Origin: a virus
Length of the DNA stretch: 64,000 nt
Strand: one strand, 5' to 3'
Virus record (IMG/VR): IMGVR_UViG_3300030108_005626
Coordinates: 1 to 64,000 of that record
Below the pieces are notes generated by a model. It searched no databases and was not told where the DNA came from. It saw nothing but the letters and a program-made list of their open reading frames with translations. The translations under genes and the position numbers were made by a program. Shown piece by piece: positions 63,891 to 64,000 of the stretch (the stretch's first letter is position 1; every line of letters starts with the position of its first letter).

Positions 63891-64000
63891 ATGCCTTATT
63901 ACAAGTTCGGTCCAAAAGACATATTAAGAAACAGGATAAAAACCTATCCCGATAATACGTTTTTTGTTAATGATAATAAAGTCTATTATGGTAATAGAAA
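63891..64000 (+). CDS. Partial CDS, 5' end of a virion protein (runs off the window)
   Basis: ATG at 63891 starts one base after the previous stop and stays open to the last base (36 codons). The product begins MPYYKFGPKDILRNRIKTY and continues FFVNDNKVYYGNR. This short opening, with YYKF, NRIKT and a YY segment, is typical of structural proteins in marine T4-like phages, but the family cannot be named from so little. Confidence 0.6.
   Translation, partial: MPYYKFGPKDILRNRIKTYPDNTFFVNDNKVYYGNR

Overview
The window is a gapless, AT-rich stretch of a large T4-like marine myovirus genome, or its metagenome-assembled equivalent. The evidence is a T4-type baseplate set (gp25-like, gp6-like, a gp5-like hub with its spike), a gp55-like late sigma factor, a PIN-PhoH protein typical of marine phages, near-total coding density with ATGA/TAATG overlaps, several TTG/GTG starts, and virion proteins of 1,100-3,100 residues. 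All genes but one are on the plus strand. No tRNA, rRNA, integrase, transposase or CRISPR array was seen, and no gap exceeds about 180 bases. The host cannot be named from this sequence.

Layout. (1) 34-6060: a short adenylosuccinate-synthetase/PurZ-family enzyme; an HExxH metallopeptidase-like protein; a fusion of an RNA-ligase-like nucleotidyltransferase with an HxGH adenylyl/cytidylyltransferase; an acidic protein with repeated LRxxVRxLL motifs; and small unknown genes. (2) 6057-6812, minus strand: a lipoprotein-like trypsin-fold protease, followed by the only sizeable intergenic region (6813-6992), which holds two facing TATAAATA late-promoter-like sites and direct repeats. (3) 6993-10502: PIN-PhoH, a second metallopeptidase-like protein, two unknown proteins and a Cas4/RecB-type nuclease. 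(4) 10510-30119: 25 consecutive genes for sugar metabolism, nucleotide-sugar synthesis and glycosyl transfer. (5) 30112-31837: small conserved genes, the gp55-like sigma factor and a possible clamp-binding partner. (6) 31839-64000: baseplate and tail module, with a GH25-lysozyme hub, an HxH-tipped spike, an 1,860-residue protein, gp25, gp6, a DNRLRE-like protein, a 3,116-residue LamG protein and further tail proteins; the last gene runs off the window.

How the genes work together. The sugar island has three visible pieces. The first is a duplicated set of HldE-type nucleotidyltransferase, HldE/PfkB-type kinase and cupin, one copy fused to an RpiB isomerase and accompanied by AraD, a TalC-type transaldolase and a small HAD phosphatase. 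This looks like a route from pentose/sedoheptulose phosphates to one or more activated sugars. The second is a Wbp/Wlb-like set (UDP-sugar dehydrogenase, Gfo/Idh oxidoreductase, left-handed beta-helix acetyltransferase, DegT aminotransferase) that would build a UDP-diacetamido-uronic acid. The third consists of two NAD-dependent epimerase/dehydratases, a mini-aminotransferase, a sugar N-formyltransferase, a radical SAM protein and seven glycosyltransferases. Together they could assemble a glycan on the host surface, the virion or the DNA; the sequence alone does not say which. Clusters of lipopolysaccharide-type genes are known in marine T4-like phages such as P-SSM2. The paired kinase/transferase modules, the RpiB fusion and the pentose/heptose supply genes are the unusual part.
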